A stretch of DNA of 10,383 bases, from NCBI GenBank assembly GCA_046724395.1, contig JBKOWM010000013.1, positions 1-10,383 on the forward strand. Reading direction: 5' to 3'. The translations under genes were made by a program, and so were the position numbers. This document shows, piece by piece, positions 1 through 6,462 of this stretch (positions within the stretch are counted from its first letter, which is position 1; each line of letters starts with the position of its first letter). The notes below the pieces were generated by a model, which searched no databases, had not been told where the DNA came from, and was given only the letters and a program-made list of their open reading frames with translations. The DNA is from DATAEU01 sp046724395 (GTDB taxonomy: Bacteria; Actinomycetota; UBA4738; HRBIN12).

Positions 1-75
1 CACCTGTTGGAGGATCCTGACGTGGTGATTCAGGGCAACCGGGTGCTTCACCTGCGCTATCGGGTGCGCCGTTGA
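1..75 (+). CDS. C-terminal end of an unknown gene (5' end outside window)
   Basis: Reading frame 1 is open from the first base to a TGA at 73-75. It encodes 24 residues beginning HLLEDPDVVIQGNRV and ending in a basic RYRVRR tail. The codons are mostly G/C-ending and no stop interrupts the frame, which fits the last part of a real gene. Too little remains to name a family or function. From its stop to about 305 I see no supported gene. Confidence 0.4.
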   Translation, partial: HLLEDPDVVIQGNRVLHLRYRVRR

Positions 76-305
76 CCGATCTGAGCGGGTACGCGAAGAC
101 GCCCACCTGCGAACGGTGACACAAGATCGGGCCTCCGGCTGCGTTTGCGCATCGCTGCCCCGGGACCGACGCGCCAGCCACATCCAGCCAGCGATTACAC
201 CCTCAACTGTGAAGAGCCGGTTTGGGTCAGGAGTCAGATGAAGAACCGTCCTACTTCGACAGGCACCAAACGATCGGTTCCCTGCCTGCGTTGGAGAGTG
301 CTTCG

Positions 306-588
306 TTACAGTGCGCCTTTAACGACGTTGACCGCGCATCTCGCTTGAGCTTCGGTGTTTTCGCGTGGCGCCGATTCGGCGTGCGCCAGTGACCGGATCG
401 GACCCCCAGCCCACCGACGTATTGCACGGTCCTTCCGCAGACAGTGCAGTCGAGCACGACTCGCTCGAGTTCCCGTTCGAGATCGCCCTTCACCGACAAC
501 AACTCCGCCCGGAGCTGCTTTACGTGCACAGTGATCGGATCCGACCCGTCGAGTCCGCCCCCATCGCCTCGTCAACGATCGCGTCCGC
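306..588 (-). pseudogene. Frameshifted copy of a small CxxC...HxxH protein
   Basis: Read with two one-base corrections, the minus strand encodes a protein clearly related to the intact gene at 2839-3135. Shared blocks are ADAIVDEAM, LDGSDP, the helical QLRAELLSVK and DLERELERVVLDC segments, VCGR, YVGGLG and HWAHAE. The first break is near 555-556, where GGG appears as GG just after the ADAIVDEAM block. The second is near 386-387, again GGG to GG, inside the HWAH motif. With both repaired the frame ends at the TAA at 306-308. Both cysteines of CxxC and both histidines of HxxH keep the same spacing as in the intact copy, which suggests a metal-binding module. The function is unknown. The N-terminus is missing: the homology starts abruptly where it meets the beta-propeller fragment upstream. 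The breaks could be real decay or sequencing errors. Confidence 0.6.
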
Positions 589-779
589 GTAGAGAAGACC
601 ATCCGCGTTCCATCTGGCGACCAACCGGGGCTGAACGCGTACGCGAATCCTCCCCTCGTGTCGAGTGGGATCGCCCTCACCCCGGCGCCATCGGGACGTA
701 CGACGTACAGTGACCGTGGGCGCCTGCAAACAGGATCTCGTCCCCATCGGGGCGACCAGCTCTGCCTCCTCAACATCAC
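589..779 (-). pseudogene. Remnant of a PD40/TolB-type beta-propeller protein
   Basis: Three overlapping minus-strand frames together spell the repeat signature of WD40-like PD40 blades. WSP is followed by PDGDEILFAGAHG, then SLYVVRPDGAGVRAIP, then FSPGWSPDGTRMVFS. Two one-base shifts separate the pieces: CCC to CCCC near 749-752 and GGG to GG near 714-715. The xWSPDGxxI/MxF motif is typical of TolB-like propeller repeats found in periplasmic or extracytoplasmic sensor and scaffold proteins. Only about one and a half blades survive, against the five to seven of a full propeller, so it cannot fold as a normal one. At about 589-597 the sequence passes directly into the CxxC...HxxH family copy in another frame. 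Confidence 0.55.
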
Positions 780-830
780 CCGCCCTGGCCAGAACTAGAC
801 ACCAAACCCTGACCAAGCGCGAAAACGGGG

Positions 831-1415
831 CTAGGGGGAGATCGTCTCGCCCGCCTCGAGCATTGCGACGAATTTCGCCAGCCGCCGGGCGCGCGTCTCT
901 GGCTTCTTGGCGTCCTGGAGTCGGTAGAGGATCGCGTAACGGTTCTGGCTGCTGAGCCCGGCGAAGAACGCCTTCGCCGCCGGCCGCGTGTCGAGCTCTC
1001 GCTGGAGATCGTCCGGGACCGAGGCGCTGCGCTGGCCGGCGTACGCGGCGTCCCACCGGCCATCCGCCTTCGCCCGCTCGATCTCGGCGCGCCCAGCCGG
1101 ACGCATCTTCCCTTCGGCGATCAGCTCCTCCGCCTTCTTCCGATTGATCTGCGACCACCTCCCACGCGGCCGCCGCGGCGTATAACGCTGGAGGAAGTAC
1201 CGCTCGTCGAGCGCCTCACGGCGGCTGTCGATCCAGCCAAAGCAGAGCGCGATCTCAACCGCCTCGGCGTGACGGACGGTCTCGATGCCCGAGCCCTTCT
1301 TGGCCATCTTGATCCATACCCCGGCCGATACGCCGTGATGGTCCTCGAGCCAGTCCTCCCATTCAGCGCCCGAGCCGAACGGCATCACCGGAAGGCGGTC
1401 GTCGGCGCCCACCAC
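831..1415 (-). CDS. YdeI/OmdA-family protein
   Basis: This intact 194-residue protein has the hallmarks of the YdeI or OmpD-associated (OmdA, bacteriocin-protection) family. An N-terminal DUF1801-like part carries WLEDHHG and GVWIKMAKK (residues 22-40), then CFGWIDS (58-64) and the YFLQRYTPRRPRGRWSQINR segment (73-92). MRPAG follows at 104-108 and GRWDAAY at 119-125. The C-terminal helical part, with SSQNRYAILYRLQDAKKPETR (155-175), is the family's usual ending. Members are about 190-200 residues, so this one is full length. They are cytoplasmic and linked in enteric bacteria to resistance to cationic peptides, but the molecular role is not settled. The start is a GTG at 1413-1415, directly followed by a second GTG; there is no clear ribosome binding site, so either could be used. 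Confidence 0.85.
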   Translation of the reverse strand: MVGADDRLPVMPFGSGAEWEDWLEDHHGVSAGVWIKMAKKGSGIETVRHAEAVEIALCFGWIDSRREALDERYFLQRYTPRRPRGRWSQINRKKAEELIAEGKMRPAGRAEIERAKADGRWDAAYAGQRSASVPDDLQRELDTRPAAKAFFAGLSSQNRYAILYRLQDAKKPETRARRLAKFVAMLEAGETISP

Positions 1416-1426
1416 GACAGCGTAAA

Positions 1427-1540
1427 CGCATCCACGTCATCACCGACCCCGCCGACGCGCTCGAGCGCATCGCCGCCAACACCGTCAGCGCGCTCCGAAA
1501 CCGCAGGTCGGCAAGGTGCTGCCGAGTGGTTGCAGGCTGA
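1427..1540 (+). other. Coding-like scrap in the YdeI-small gene interval
   Basis: The interval 1416-1861 has no supported gene. Its only notable content is this open frame, whose first 23 codons almost all end in C or G and read RIHVITDPADALERIAANT and onward. That third-position bias is what real genes in this window show. The frame ends at a TGA (1538-1540) after a less convincing Cys/Arg-rich tail. There is no start codon or ribosome binding site of its own, and it touches the start of the divergent YdeI gene. It may be a fragment of a deleted gene. I do not recognise the family. The remaining 1541-1861 shows nothing I can support. Confidence 0.2.
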
Positions 1541-1861
1541 GCTTCGGTCAGTCCGACGTGCTCGGCATTCTGAGTCGAGGGACTACGCAATGAAGGCGGC
1601 CGCATGGATCACGCCCGGCTCTCGTGGACGAGCGGGGACGGCTCGGCAGGGTCCGCACTTCGCCGCGGAGCGCGTCGGGTGAGGAAGCGTTCTCGGGTTC
1701 TGGCATCCCGCGAGCGCCGCGGCGGCACCACGCTGCCGAGGGGTCCATCTGCCAGCGCTGAAGGGCATCGTCGGACGGACTGCCGTCGGTGTACGGGCCG
1801 GGTCGACTCTCTCCTCGGCCCGTCGCCTATCCTCGAGTCGGTCCTGGGATAGCCTCCGTCC

Positions 1862-2119
1862 GTGACGCGTACCCTCATCGGACTCGAGCGGAAGATCCGT
1901 CGCGATCTCGATCGGCTCCCGCCGGCGGGTCGTGCGGAGTTGCTCCACGTCCTCCTGCAGCCCGATTTCGAGAGGGCAGCGACGATCGGTGACTACTGGG
2001 CGAACCCGAAGACGCGGGCGTTCGCCGACCTCCTGATCGAGTGCGAGGAGAATCGGGCGGCGCGAGCGCTGCTAGTCGGGATGCTGCGCGAGGGAGAACA
2101 CGGAGAATGGCGCGCGTAG
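1862..2119 (+). CDS. Small hypothetical protein, 85 aa
   Basis: An 85-residue soluble protein starting at GTG (1862). It is predicted mostly helical, with GLERKIRRDLDRLPPAGRAE at the N-terminus, YWANPKTRAFADLLIECEEN in the middle and a short acidic C-terminus. There is no signal peptide, membrane segment or metal-binding pattern. Codons are strongly G/C-ending, consistent with a true gene. No good Shine-Dalgarno sequence precedes the GTG. It ends 13 bases before the start of the GAP-family gene, so the two probably form an operon. I do not recognise a named family, and its function is unknown. Confidence 0.6.
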   Translation: MTRTLIGLERKIRRDLDRLPPAGRAELLHVLLQPDFERAATIGDYWANPKTRAFADLLIECEENRAARALLVGMLREGEHGEWRA

Positions 2120-2132
2120 AGCAGCCAGCGGG

Positions 2133-2757
2133 GTGACCTTCCTCAAGACCGCACCGCTGGCCGTCGTGATGATCGCGGGGCCACAGATCATCAGCGCCGT
2201 CATGTTCGCGACGAGCGAAAGGGCCCGCGTGAACTCCGTGGCTTACGTCTCCGGTGCGATCATCTCAACGATCGTCGGGACGACGATTTGCTTCTTCGTT
2301 GCCGAGGCGATCGGCCTGAGAGCCTCGACATCGGGTGGCCACGTCGTTGTCGACTGGATTTTCGTGGCGTTGCTCGCCGTCCTCGGCCTTCGGGTGTATT
2401 TGCGTCGGGCCGAGAGCGAGCCGCCGTCGTGGATGAGCAAGTTGCAGACGGTGTCGCCACGGTTCGCGTTTACGCTCGGCCTCGTTCATCTCGATGCCTA
2501 CGGACGTCCTGACGATGCTGACGGTCGGCGGGTATCTGTCAGCGCACGACGAGTCACTCGCGAACGCGATTCCGTTCTTCCTCCTGACGGCCCTGCTGAT
2601 CGGCCTCCCGCTACTGGTGCTGTTAGCGCTCGGCGCTTGTGCGCAAACGGCGCTTCCGACGCTCCGGAATTCGATGAACGCGAACTCGTGGGTCGTGAGC
2701 GAGATCGTGATCGTGTTCTTCCTCGTGATCGAGCTCCAGGAGGCGCTCACCGCGTAG
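2133..2757 (+). CDS. GAP-family (SfLAP/Sap-like) membrane protein, frameshifted
   Basis: Two adjoining frames together give one complete six-helix membrane protein of about 208 residues. The first (from GTG 2133) has FLKTAPLAVVMIAGPQIISA, then the loop FATSERARVNS, then helices AIISTIVGTTICFF and WIFVALLAVLGL. It stays in register to FAFTLGLV. The second carries ISMPTDVLTMLTVGGYL, IPFFLLTALLIGLPLLVLLA and a last helix ending VIELQEALTA before TAG (2755-2757). The GPQIISA-to-TSE motif and the PTD-LTMLTVGGYL motif are characteristic of GAP/SfLAP-family proteins, a LysE-like superfamily; the mycobacterial members are associated with export of cell-envelope glycolipids. The break lies near 2483-2488, where a loss of two bases (TTTT to TT) or gain of one would explain the shift. 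If the break is real the gene is a pseudogene; if it is a sequencing error the protein is full length. Confidence 0.75.
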
Positions 2758-2780
2758 GATGAGCACGCTCCTGCCAAGCC

Positions 2781-2806
2781 GTGCAATTCGCCCGGGCACT
2801 TTGCAC
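2781..2806. terminator. Weak inverted repeat between convergent genes
   Basis: GTGCAA (2781-2786) and TTGCAC (2801-2806) form a 6-bp inverted repeat with a 14-base loop. It sits between the ends of the convergent GAP-family gene and the CxxC...HxxH gene. The position fits a shared terminator, but the stem is short and no T-run follows on either strand. Confidence 0.25.
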
Positions 2807-2838
2807 GCCTCGACGCCTTCCGCCGGAATGACCGTCTG

Positions 2839-3135
2839 CTAACGCGAGAACTTCCGCGTGGCGTGCCGTGTTGGCTCTGCGTGCGCCCAGTGGTCGGCGC
2901 GGCCGCCAAGGCCGCCGACGTAGTGAACCATCCGGCCGCAGACTACGCAGTCGAGGACGACGCGTTCGAGCTCGCGCTCAAGGTCTGCTTTGACGGACAG
3001 GAGCTCGGCGCGCAGCTGGTTGACGTGCACGGTGACGGGATCCGACCCGTCGAGTCCCGCGGCCATCGCCTCGTCGACGATTGCGTCGGCGTCTGCCGCC
3101 TGCTCGGTGACGGCGGATCGCACGCTCAAGGACAT
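2839..3135 (-). CDS. Small CxxC...HxxH protein, putative zinc-binding, intact copy
   Basis: This intact 98-residue protein begins MSLSVRSAVTEQAADADAI. A long amphipathic helix follows, with QLRAELLSVKADLERELERV at residues 40-59, which could form a coiled coil. Next is a compact module: C63-x2-C66, a glycine-rich YVGGLGGR turn, and H82-x2-H85, then a basic tail. CxxC, 15 residues, HxxH is the spacing of a C2H2-type zinc site, so metal binding is likely but inferred. The damaged copy at 306-588 keeps the same four ligands and spacing, which makes chance unlikely. There is no signal peptide, so it should be cytoplasmic. I do not recognise a named family. The ATG (3133-3135) is the most upstream plausible start. 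Confidence 0.65.
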   Translation of the reverse strand: MSLSVRSAVTEQAADADAIVDEAMAAGLDGSDPVTVHVNQLRAELLSVKADLERELERVVLDCVVCGRMVHYVGGLGGRADHWAHAEPTRHATRKFSR

Positions 3136-3227
3136 CGCGCTCGTCGGCTCTCACGTCGCGAGCGTAGCCCCGCGGCAGACGCGGGCGCGCCTCTGCCGAA
3201 AGGACGAGTTCGCGCCCGCCGCCCCTC

Positions 3228-3256
3228 TTGCGAGCGCCCGGGTAGCTCCCTACGCT
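3228..3256 (+). promoter_or_regulatory. Candidate housekeeping promoter for the lipoprotein gene
   Basis: TTGCGA (3228-3233) and TACGCT (3251-3256) are separated by exactly 17 bases, with transcription expected to begin about 25 bases before the lipoprotein ATG. Four of six bases match the -35 consensus and three of six the -10. This is acceptable for a high-GC genome but not decisive. Confidence 0.4.
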
Positions 3257-3287
3257 AATGCGTCAGCCGGAGCCGCCGTAGGTCGAG

Positions 3288-3893
3288 ATGGCCATAGTAC
3301 GACGCGCGGCGCCCATCCTCGGCGTTGTCGCTCTCGTGGCCTGCTCGACTGGGTCGCCGAGCGGGTCAGTAACCCCGTCCGCTAATACGTCACCGAGCGA
3401 GTCACCGTCGATCTCGCCGTCCACCGAACCGACGACGTTCACCTCAGAAACTTACGGGTACTCACTGACCCTGCCGGGGGGCTGGACCTCCGTCCAAGCC
3501 TCCGCGCTGTGGGATGGCAAGGGATCGCCGGGAAGCGATGACGCCGTGGCAGATCAGTTCATTGGCCCCGCCGCCGCCAGTTCTTGGGCATTTGACGCGC
3601 CGACGGCAAAGGACCTGGCAGCGTATGTGAAGGGGACCGTTAAGGCGACCGTGGAAGACCATGGCGACACCTGCCCGGCCACTCCCGATGCACAGGATCC
3701 GATTGATATCGGCGGCCAACCGGGAATGCTGCTGGCCTGGAACTGCGGGATCCTTATCAATCAAGCGGTAACAGTCGAACGCGGCGTCGGCTACCTTTTT
3801 GGTTTCCGAGACCCGTCCGTCCAGGCAGCCACTGATGCGGCGGATCGAAAGCTCTTCCTAGCGCTACTCAGATCGGTCCAGTTTACCGATTGA
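3288..3893 (+). CDS. Secreted lipoprotein with C-terminal PsbP/DUF1795-like domain
   Basis: The 201-residue protein starts with a basic-hydrophobic signal (IVRRAAPILGVVALVAC). Its lipobox is LVAC, with the lipidated cysteine at residue 19. Residues 20-50 are a low-complexity Ser/Pro/Thr linker typical of Gram-positive surface lipoproteins. The globular part begins at YGYSLTLPGGW (56-66), a pattern shared by PsbP-like and DUF1795-type domains, and ends SVQFTD. Cys129 and Cys153 could form a disulphide. It is expected to be membrane-anchored on the outer face; its ligand and role are unknown. The start fits the lipobox distance, and GTAGGT lies just upstream as a weak ribosome binding site. It is monocistronic: the next genes are almost 900 bases away. 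Confidence 0.8.
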   Translation: MAIVRRAAPILGVVALVACSTGSPSGSVTPSANTSPSESPSISPSTEPTTFTSETYGYSLTLPGGWTSVQASALWDGKGSPGSDDAVADQFIGPAAASSWAFDAPTAKDLAAYVKGTVKATVEDHGDTCPATPDAQDPIDIGGQPGMLLAWNCGILINQAVTVERGVGYLFGFRDPSVQAATDAADRKLFLALLRSVQFTD

Positions 3894-4001
3894 TGATCTG
3901 CCAGCAGGACGTCCGAACGACGCTTCTTCAACGGCGCGGGGCGAGTTGAGCTCCCATGGGACGCTCCGGCTGTCGGCGCTGTGCACCACCATCGTGACCA
4001 T
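3864..4001 (-). CDS. Doubtful small ORF with a strong ribosome binding site
   Basis: A 45-residue minus-strand ORF begins at the ATG 3999-4001, preceded at proper spacing by GAGAGGAGG. It begins MVTMVVHSADSRSVPWELNS, and its last codons overlap the 3' end of the lipoprotein gene on the opposite strand. The ribosome binding site is the only strong argument. The protein has no recognisable motif and the same frame stays open by chance far upstream, so the ORF itself is weak evidence. Confidence 0.25.
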   Translation of the reverse strand: MVTMVVHSADSRSVPWELNSPRAVEEASFGRPAGRSSIGKLDRSE

Positions 4002-4123
4002 GGCCGGGCCTCCTCTCGCCGTTGTCTGTACCACGCGGTAGCTACCCCGCCGTGCCGAATCGACGGCCCTCTGGCCCGCTAAGCGGGGTACATTCGCGAA
4101 CGCTCGCGCATCCCGCGCTCCAG

Positions 4124-4285
4124 TCACTCGATCCTGATAGGAGAGGTCAGCTCTGCAGACGCAGCTCGTCCAACCGGAGTCAGGTACGTGAGGTCGTCGT
4201 CGATCTCGAAGATGTGCACGGTCGCGAGAGGGCCTGTGAAGTCGAGAGCGAGGGCCTGGACGAGCCACGGCCAGGGACGATTCAC
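4124..4285 (-). CDS. Doubtful small ORF, 53 aa
   Basis: This minus-strand frame starts at GTG 4283-4285 and reads VNRPWPWLVQALALDFTGPL, then TVHIFEIDDDLTYLTPVGRA, ending at the TGA 4124-4126. The composition is balanced and protein-like, unlike the Arg-rich translations of the other frames here, and roughly three quarters of codons end in G or C. No clear ribosome binding site is present and I know no family for it. It may be a small gene or a fragment of one. Confidence 0.25.
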   Translation of the reverse strand: MNRPWPWLVQALALDFTGPLATVHIFEIDDDLTYLTPVGRAASAELTSPIRIE

Positions 4286-4716
4286 TCGACGAGGCTACGC
4301 CCATCCGGGACCCGTCAGCCTCTAGGTATATTCGCCAATGATGGCGCCACAACGGCGTGCTGTTCCGCGACGAGTTCGCCATGTCCGTCGCGGACCGGCC
4401 CGCTAGTTCTTCATTGTTCTCTGCGAAAACCTGTTGAGCTGCTATTCCTCGGGACTCGACCGGTGCGCACGATCTAAACGATGGGTCTCGTGGTCGAGAT
4501 ACCGGCCTCGCTCCCTGAAAGCGATCCTCTTCCGAGGACGGGGCATGTCTCGATCCCCGACTCCTGTGTTGAACTGGCTCCGGCAGGTCCCCGAACATAA
4601 AGCAGAGGAGCTGCGCGTTCCCGCATCTTGCCCTGCTCCGCGGACTGGATGAAATCTTGCAGAGGCCGGTCCGACGCAGTGGTCTGAGAGGCTGGTCGAG
4701 ATATTTCTTCGGTCCG
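4286..4716. other. Stretch without a supported gene
   Basis: I see no convincing gene here. The frames that are open give Arg/Ser/Pro-rich translations without motifs, the base composition is less G/C-skewed at third positions, and no ribosome binding site is paired with a credible start. No repeat or mobile element was recognised. Confidence 0.4.
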
Positions 4717-4744
4717 TGTCGATCTGCGAGGCGTTTCACTCGTC
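4717..4744 (+). promoter_or_regulatory. Candidate ECF42-type sigma factor promoter
   Basis: TGTCGA (4717-4722) and CGTC (4741-4744) lie 18 bases apart, upstream of the DGPF/YCII gene with a leader of about 40 bases. As I recall it, the promoter motif reported for ECF42 sigma factors is TGTCGA at -35 and CGA/TC at -10, upstream of their own DGPF partner genes. This match is therefore in the expected place for autoregulation. TGTCGA alone occurs several other times in this GC-rich window, so the case rests on position and pairing. Confidence 0.5.
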
Positions 4745-4790
4745 GTGGAAATAGGCGGGCCTGCCCAGGCTCCCAGATCGGAGGTGCAAG

Positions 4791-5147
4791 ATGGCGAAAT
4801 ACATGCTTCTCATGTATGGCGACGCTCAGCAGTGGGAGGCGATGTCCCCCGAGGAAGCGAAAGCGCATGATGCTGCGCACGCCGCGTTTGGAGCCGCCGC
4901 CGGCTCCAGGATCATCGGGGGGGCGGAGCTCGAGTTGGCACCGACGGCGACGACGTTGCGCTCGAACGGTACGGGCCGGGTCATCACCACGGACGGACCG
5001 TTCCTGGAGGCCAAGGAGGCACTCGGGGGCTACTACATGCTCGAAGCGGCCGACCTCGACGAGGTCATCGCGCTCGCGAGCCAGCTGCCCGAAGTGCAAG
5101 CTAGCCACAGCGGCGTGGAGATTCGTCCTGTGGTGGATCACGGATGA
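4791..5147 (+). CDS. YCII-related DGPF-domain protein, ECF42 partner
   Basis: The 118-residue protein opens with MAKYMLLMYGD, the usual first strand of the YCII/DGPF (ferredoxin-like alpha-beta barrel) fold. It carries the defining DGPF motif at residues 68-71 in the segment ITTDGPFLEAKEALGGYY, and ends with a PVVDHG tail. Length and motifs match DGPF proteins that are regularly encoded next to ECF42 sigma factors. They are small cytoplasmic proteins whose biochemical role is not established; a regulatory or enzymatic role in the stress circuit has been suggested. GGAGGTG sits six bases before the ATG. Its TGA overlaps the next gene's ATG (ATGA at 5144-5147), implying translational coupling with the sigma factor. 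Confidence 0.9.
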   Translation: MAKYMLLMYGDAQQWEAMSPEEAKAHDAAHAAFGAAAGSRIIGGAELELAPTATTLRSNGTGRVITTDGPFLEAKEALGGYYMLEAADLDEVIALASQLPEVQASHSGVEIRPVVDHG

Positions 5148-6385
5148 ACGCTGAGGTTGTCAGCGCGGTCGCGGAGGCGCACCGCCGCGAGTGGGCCCGG
5201 GTGTTCGCCACCACCGCACAACTGACCCGGGACCTGGATCTCGCGGAGGAGTGCACGCAGGACGCGTACGCCCAGGCGCTGCAGACCTGGGGGCAGACCG
5301 GCATCCCGGATCGGCCCAGCGCCTGGCTGACGACCGTCGCTCGAAACAGGGCTCGGGACGCGCTGCGCAGGGAGTCGGTGCTGCGGCGGGCCCAGCCGCT
5401 GCTGGTGCTCGACGAGTCGGAACCCGGACCCGAAGACAGCCTCGTCGATGACGCCCGGCTGCGACTGATCTTCACCTGCTGTCACCCTGCCTTGTCCCGC
5501 GACGCGCAGGTCGCGCTGACGCTCCGGCTGGTGTGCGGGCTGTCGACGGCCGAGGTGGCCCGCGCGTTCCTGGTGCAGGAATCCACCATGGCTGCGCGGA
5601 TCACGCGAGCGAAGAAGAAGATCGTCGCCGCCCGTATCCCGTACCGCGTCCCGTCGCCGGACCACCTCGCCGAGCGCGTGGACGCCGTGCTCGAGGTCGT
5701 GCACCTGATCTTCACTACCGGTCACACGGCGCCGGTCGGCGCGCACCTTGTCCGGGTGGATCTGGTGGCTAGCGCGATCAGCCTGGCCCGGCTGCTGCAC
5801 TTGCTCATGCCGAACGAGGCCGAGATCAGCGCCCTGCTCGCGCTCCTGTTGCTCATCGATGCCCGTCGCGAGTCCCGCGTAAGTGCCAGGGGGCAGTTGT
5901 TGCTGCTCTCGGAACAGGACCGAACCCGCTGGGACGCCGGGCTGATTGGCGAGGGTATCCGTCTGCTGACCGATGCCCTCCGTCGGCGACCAGCGACGAG
6001 GTACTCCGTCGAAGCCGCCATCGCAGCCGTGCACGCGGAGGCGCCAACGTGGCAGGAGACCGACTGGTCGCAGATCGTCGCGCTCTACGACGTCCTGCTC
6101 CGGCTTTGGCCCTCGCCGGTCGTCGAGCTCAACCGGGCCGTCGCGATCGGCTTGCGCGACGGCCCGCGAGCGGGCCTCGACGCATTGACGCCACTGCTCG
6201 CCGACCCTGCGCTGGCCACCTACCCCTACCTCAGCGCAGCCCGCGCCGATTTCCTGCGCCAGCTTGGCCAGTGGCGACAGGCGGCTGAGGCATACCAGGA
6301 AGCGCTGACGCTCACCGACAACGACGTCGAGCACAGCTTCCTCACCGGCAGGCTCGCGGAGGTCCAGACTCACTTACCAACCTGA
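5144..6385 (+). CDS. ECF42-type RNA polymerase sigma factor with TPR-like C-terminal extension
   Basis: This intact 413-residue sigma factor is about twice the length of a minimal ECF protein. Region 2 covers about residues 10-80, with DLDLAEECTQDAYAQALQTW in 2.2 and PSAWLTTVARNRARDALRRE in 2.4. Region 4 covers about 112-162, with CHPALSRDAQVALTLRLVCG and the helix-turn-helix LSTAEVARAFLVQESTMAAR. Residues 170-413 form a helical extension of the DUF6596/TPR type, including ERVDAVLEVVHLIFTTGH, LARLLHLLMPNEAEISALLA and a final helix pair ending RLAEVQTHL. This architecture plus the overlapping DGPF gene matches group ECF42, where the extension is needed for activity and replaces a classical anti-sigma partner. 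No anti-sigma gene is present here. It likely drives the promoter at 4717-4744 and so its own operon. Confidence 0.92.
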   Translation: MNAEVVSAVAEAHRREWARVFATTAQLTRDLDLAEECTQDAYAQALQTWGQTGIPDRPSAWLTTVARNRARDALRRESVLRRAQPLLVLDESEPGPEDSLVDDARLRLIFTCCHPALSRDAQVALTLRLVCGLSTAEVARAFLVQESTMAARITRAKKKIVAARIPYRVPSPDHLAERVDAVLEVVHLIFTTGHTAPVGAHLVRVDLVASAISLARLLHLLMPNEAEISALLALLLLIDARRESRVSARGQLLLLSEQDRTRWDAGLIGEGIRLLTDALRRRPATRYSVEAAIAAVHAEAPTWQETDWSQIVALYDVLLRLWPSPVVELNRAVAIGLRDGPRAGLDALTPLLADPALATYPYLSAARADFLRQLGQWRQAAEAYQEALTLTDNDVEHSFLTGRLAEVQTHLPT

Positions 6386-6462
6386 GTTCTTCGACCAGTA
6401 GAGGACCGCTGTCGGATACGGTGACGCTTCGGAATAGGCACTGAGGCTAACAAGGAGGAGCC

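Noticed and set aside
659..664. Further TGTCGA sites as ECF42 promoters (for example here, 990s, 2350s, 5530s, 7930s, 9190s)
   Set aside because: They lie inside genes or remnants, or lack a correctly placed CG[AT]C and a downstream start. The hexamer is expected often at this GC content.
520..1158. Minus-strand open frame of 212 codons across the YdeI gene
   Set aside because: Most of it is a shadow frame of the YdeI gene. Only the short ADAIVDEAM portion is meaningful and is included in the broken CxxC...HxxH copy.
3864..5141. Long minus-strand open frame of 425 codons
   Set aside because: It is antisense to the whole DGPF/YCII gene, has an Arg/Ser/Pro-rich translation without motifs and no suitable start signal at its beginning. 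It is a product of high GC. Only its last 45 codons have a ribosome binding site and are listed separately.
5138..6373. Minus-strand open frame of 411 codons
   Set aside because: It is the exact antisense of the ECF sigma factor and its translation is low in information. The plus-strand product is unmistakable.
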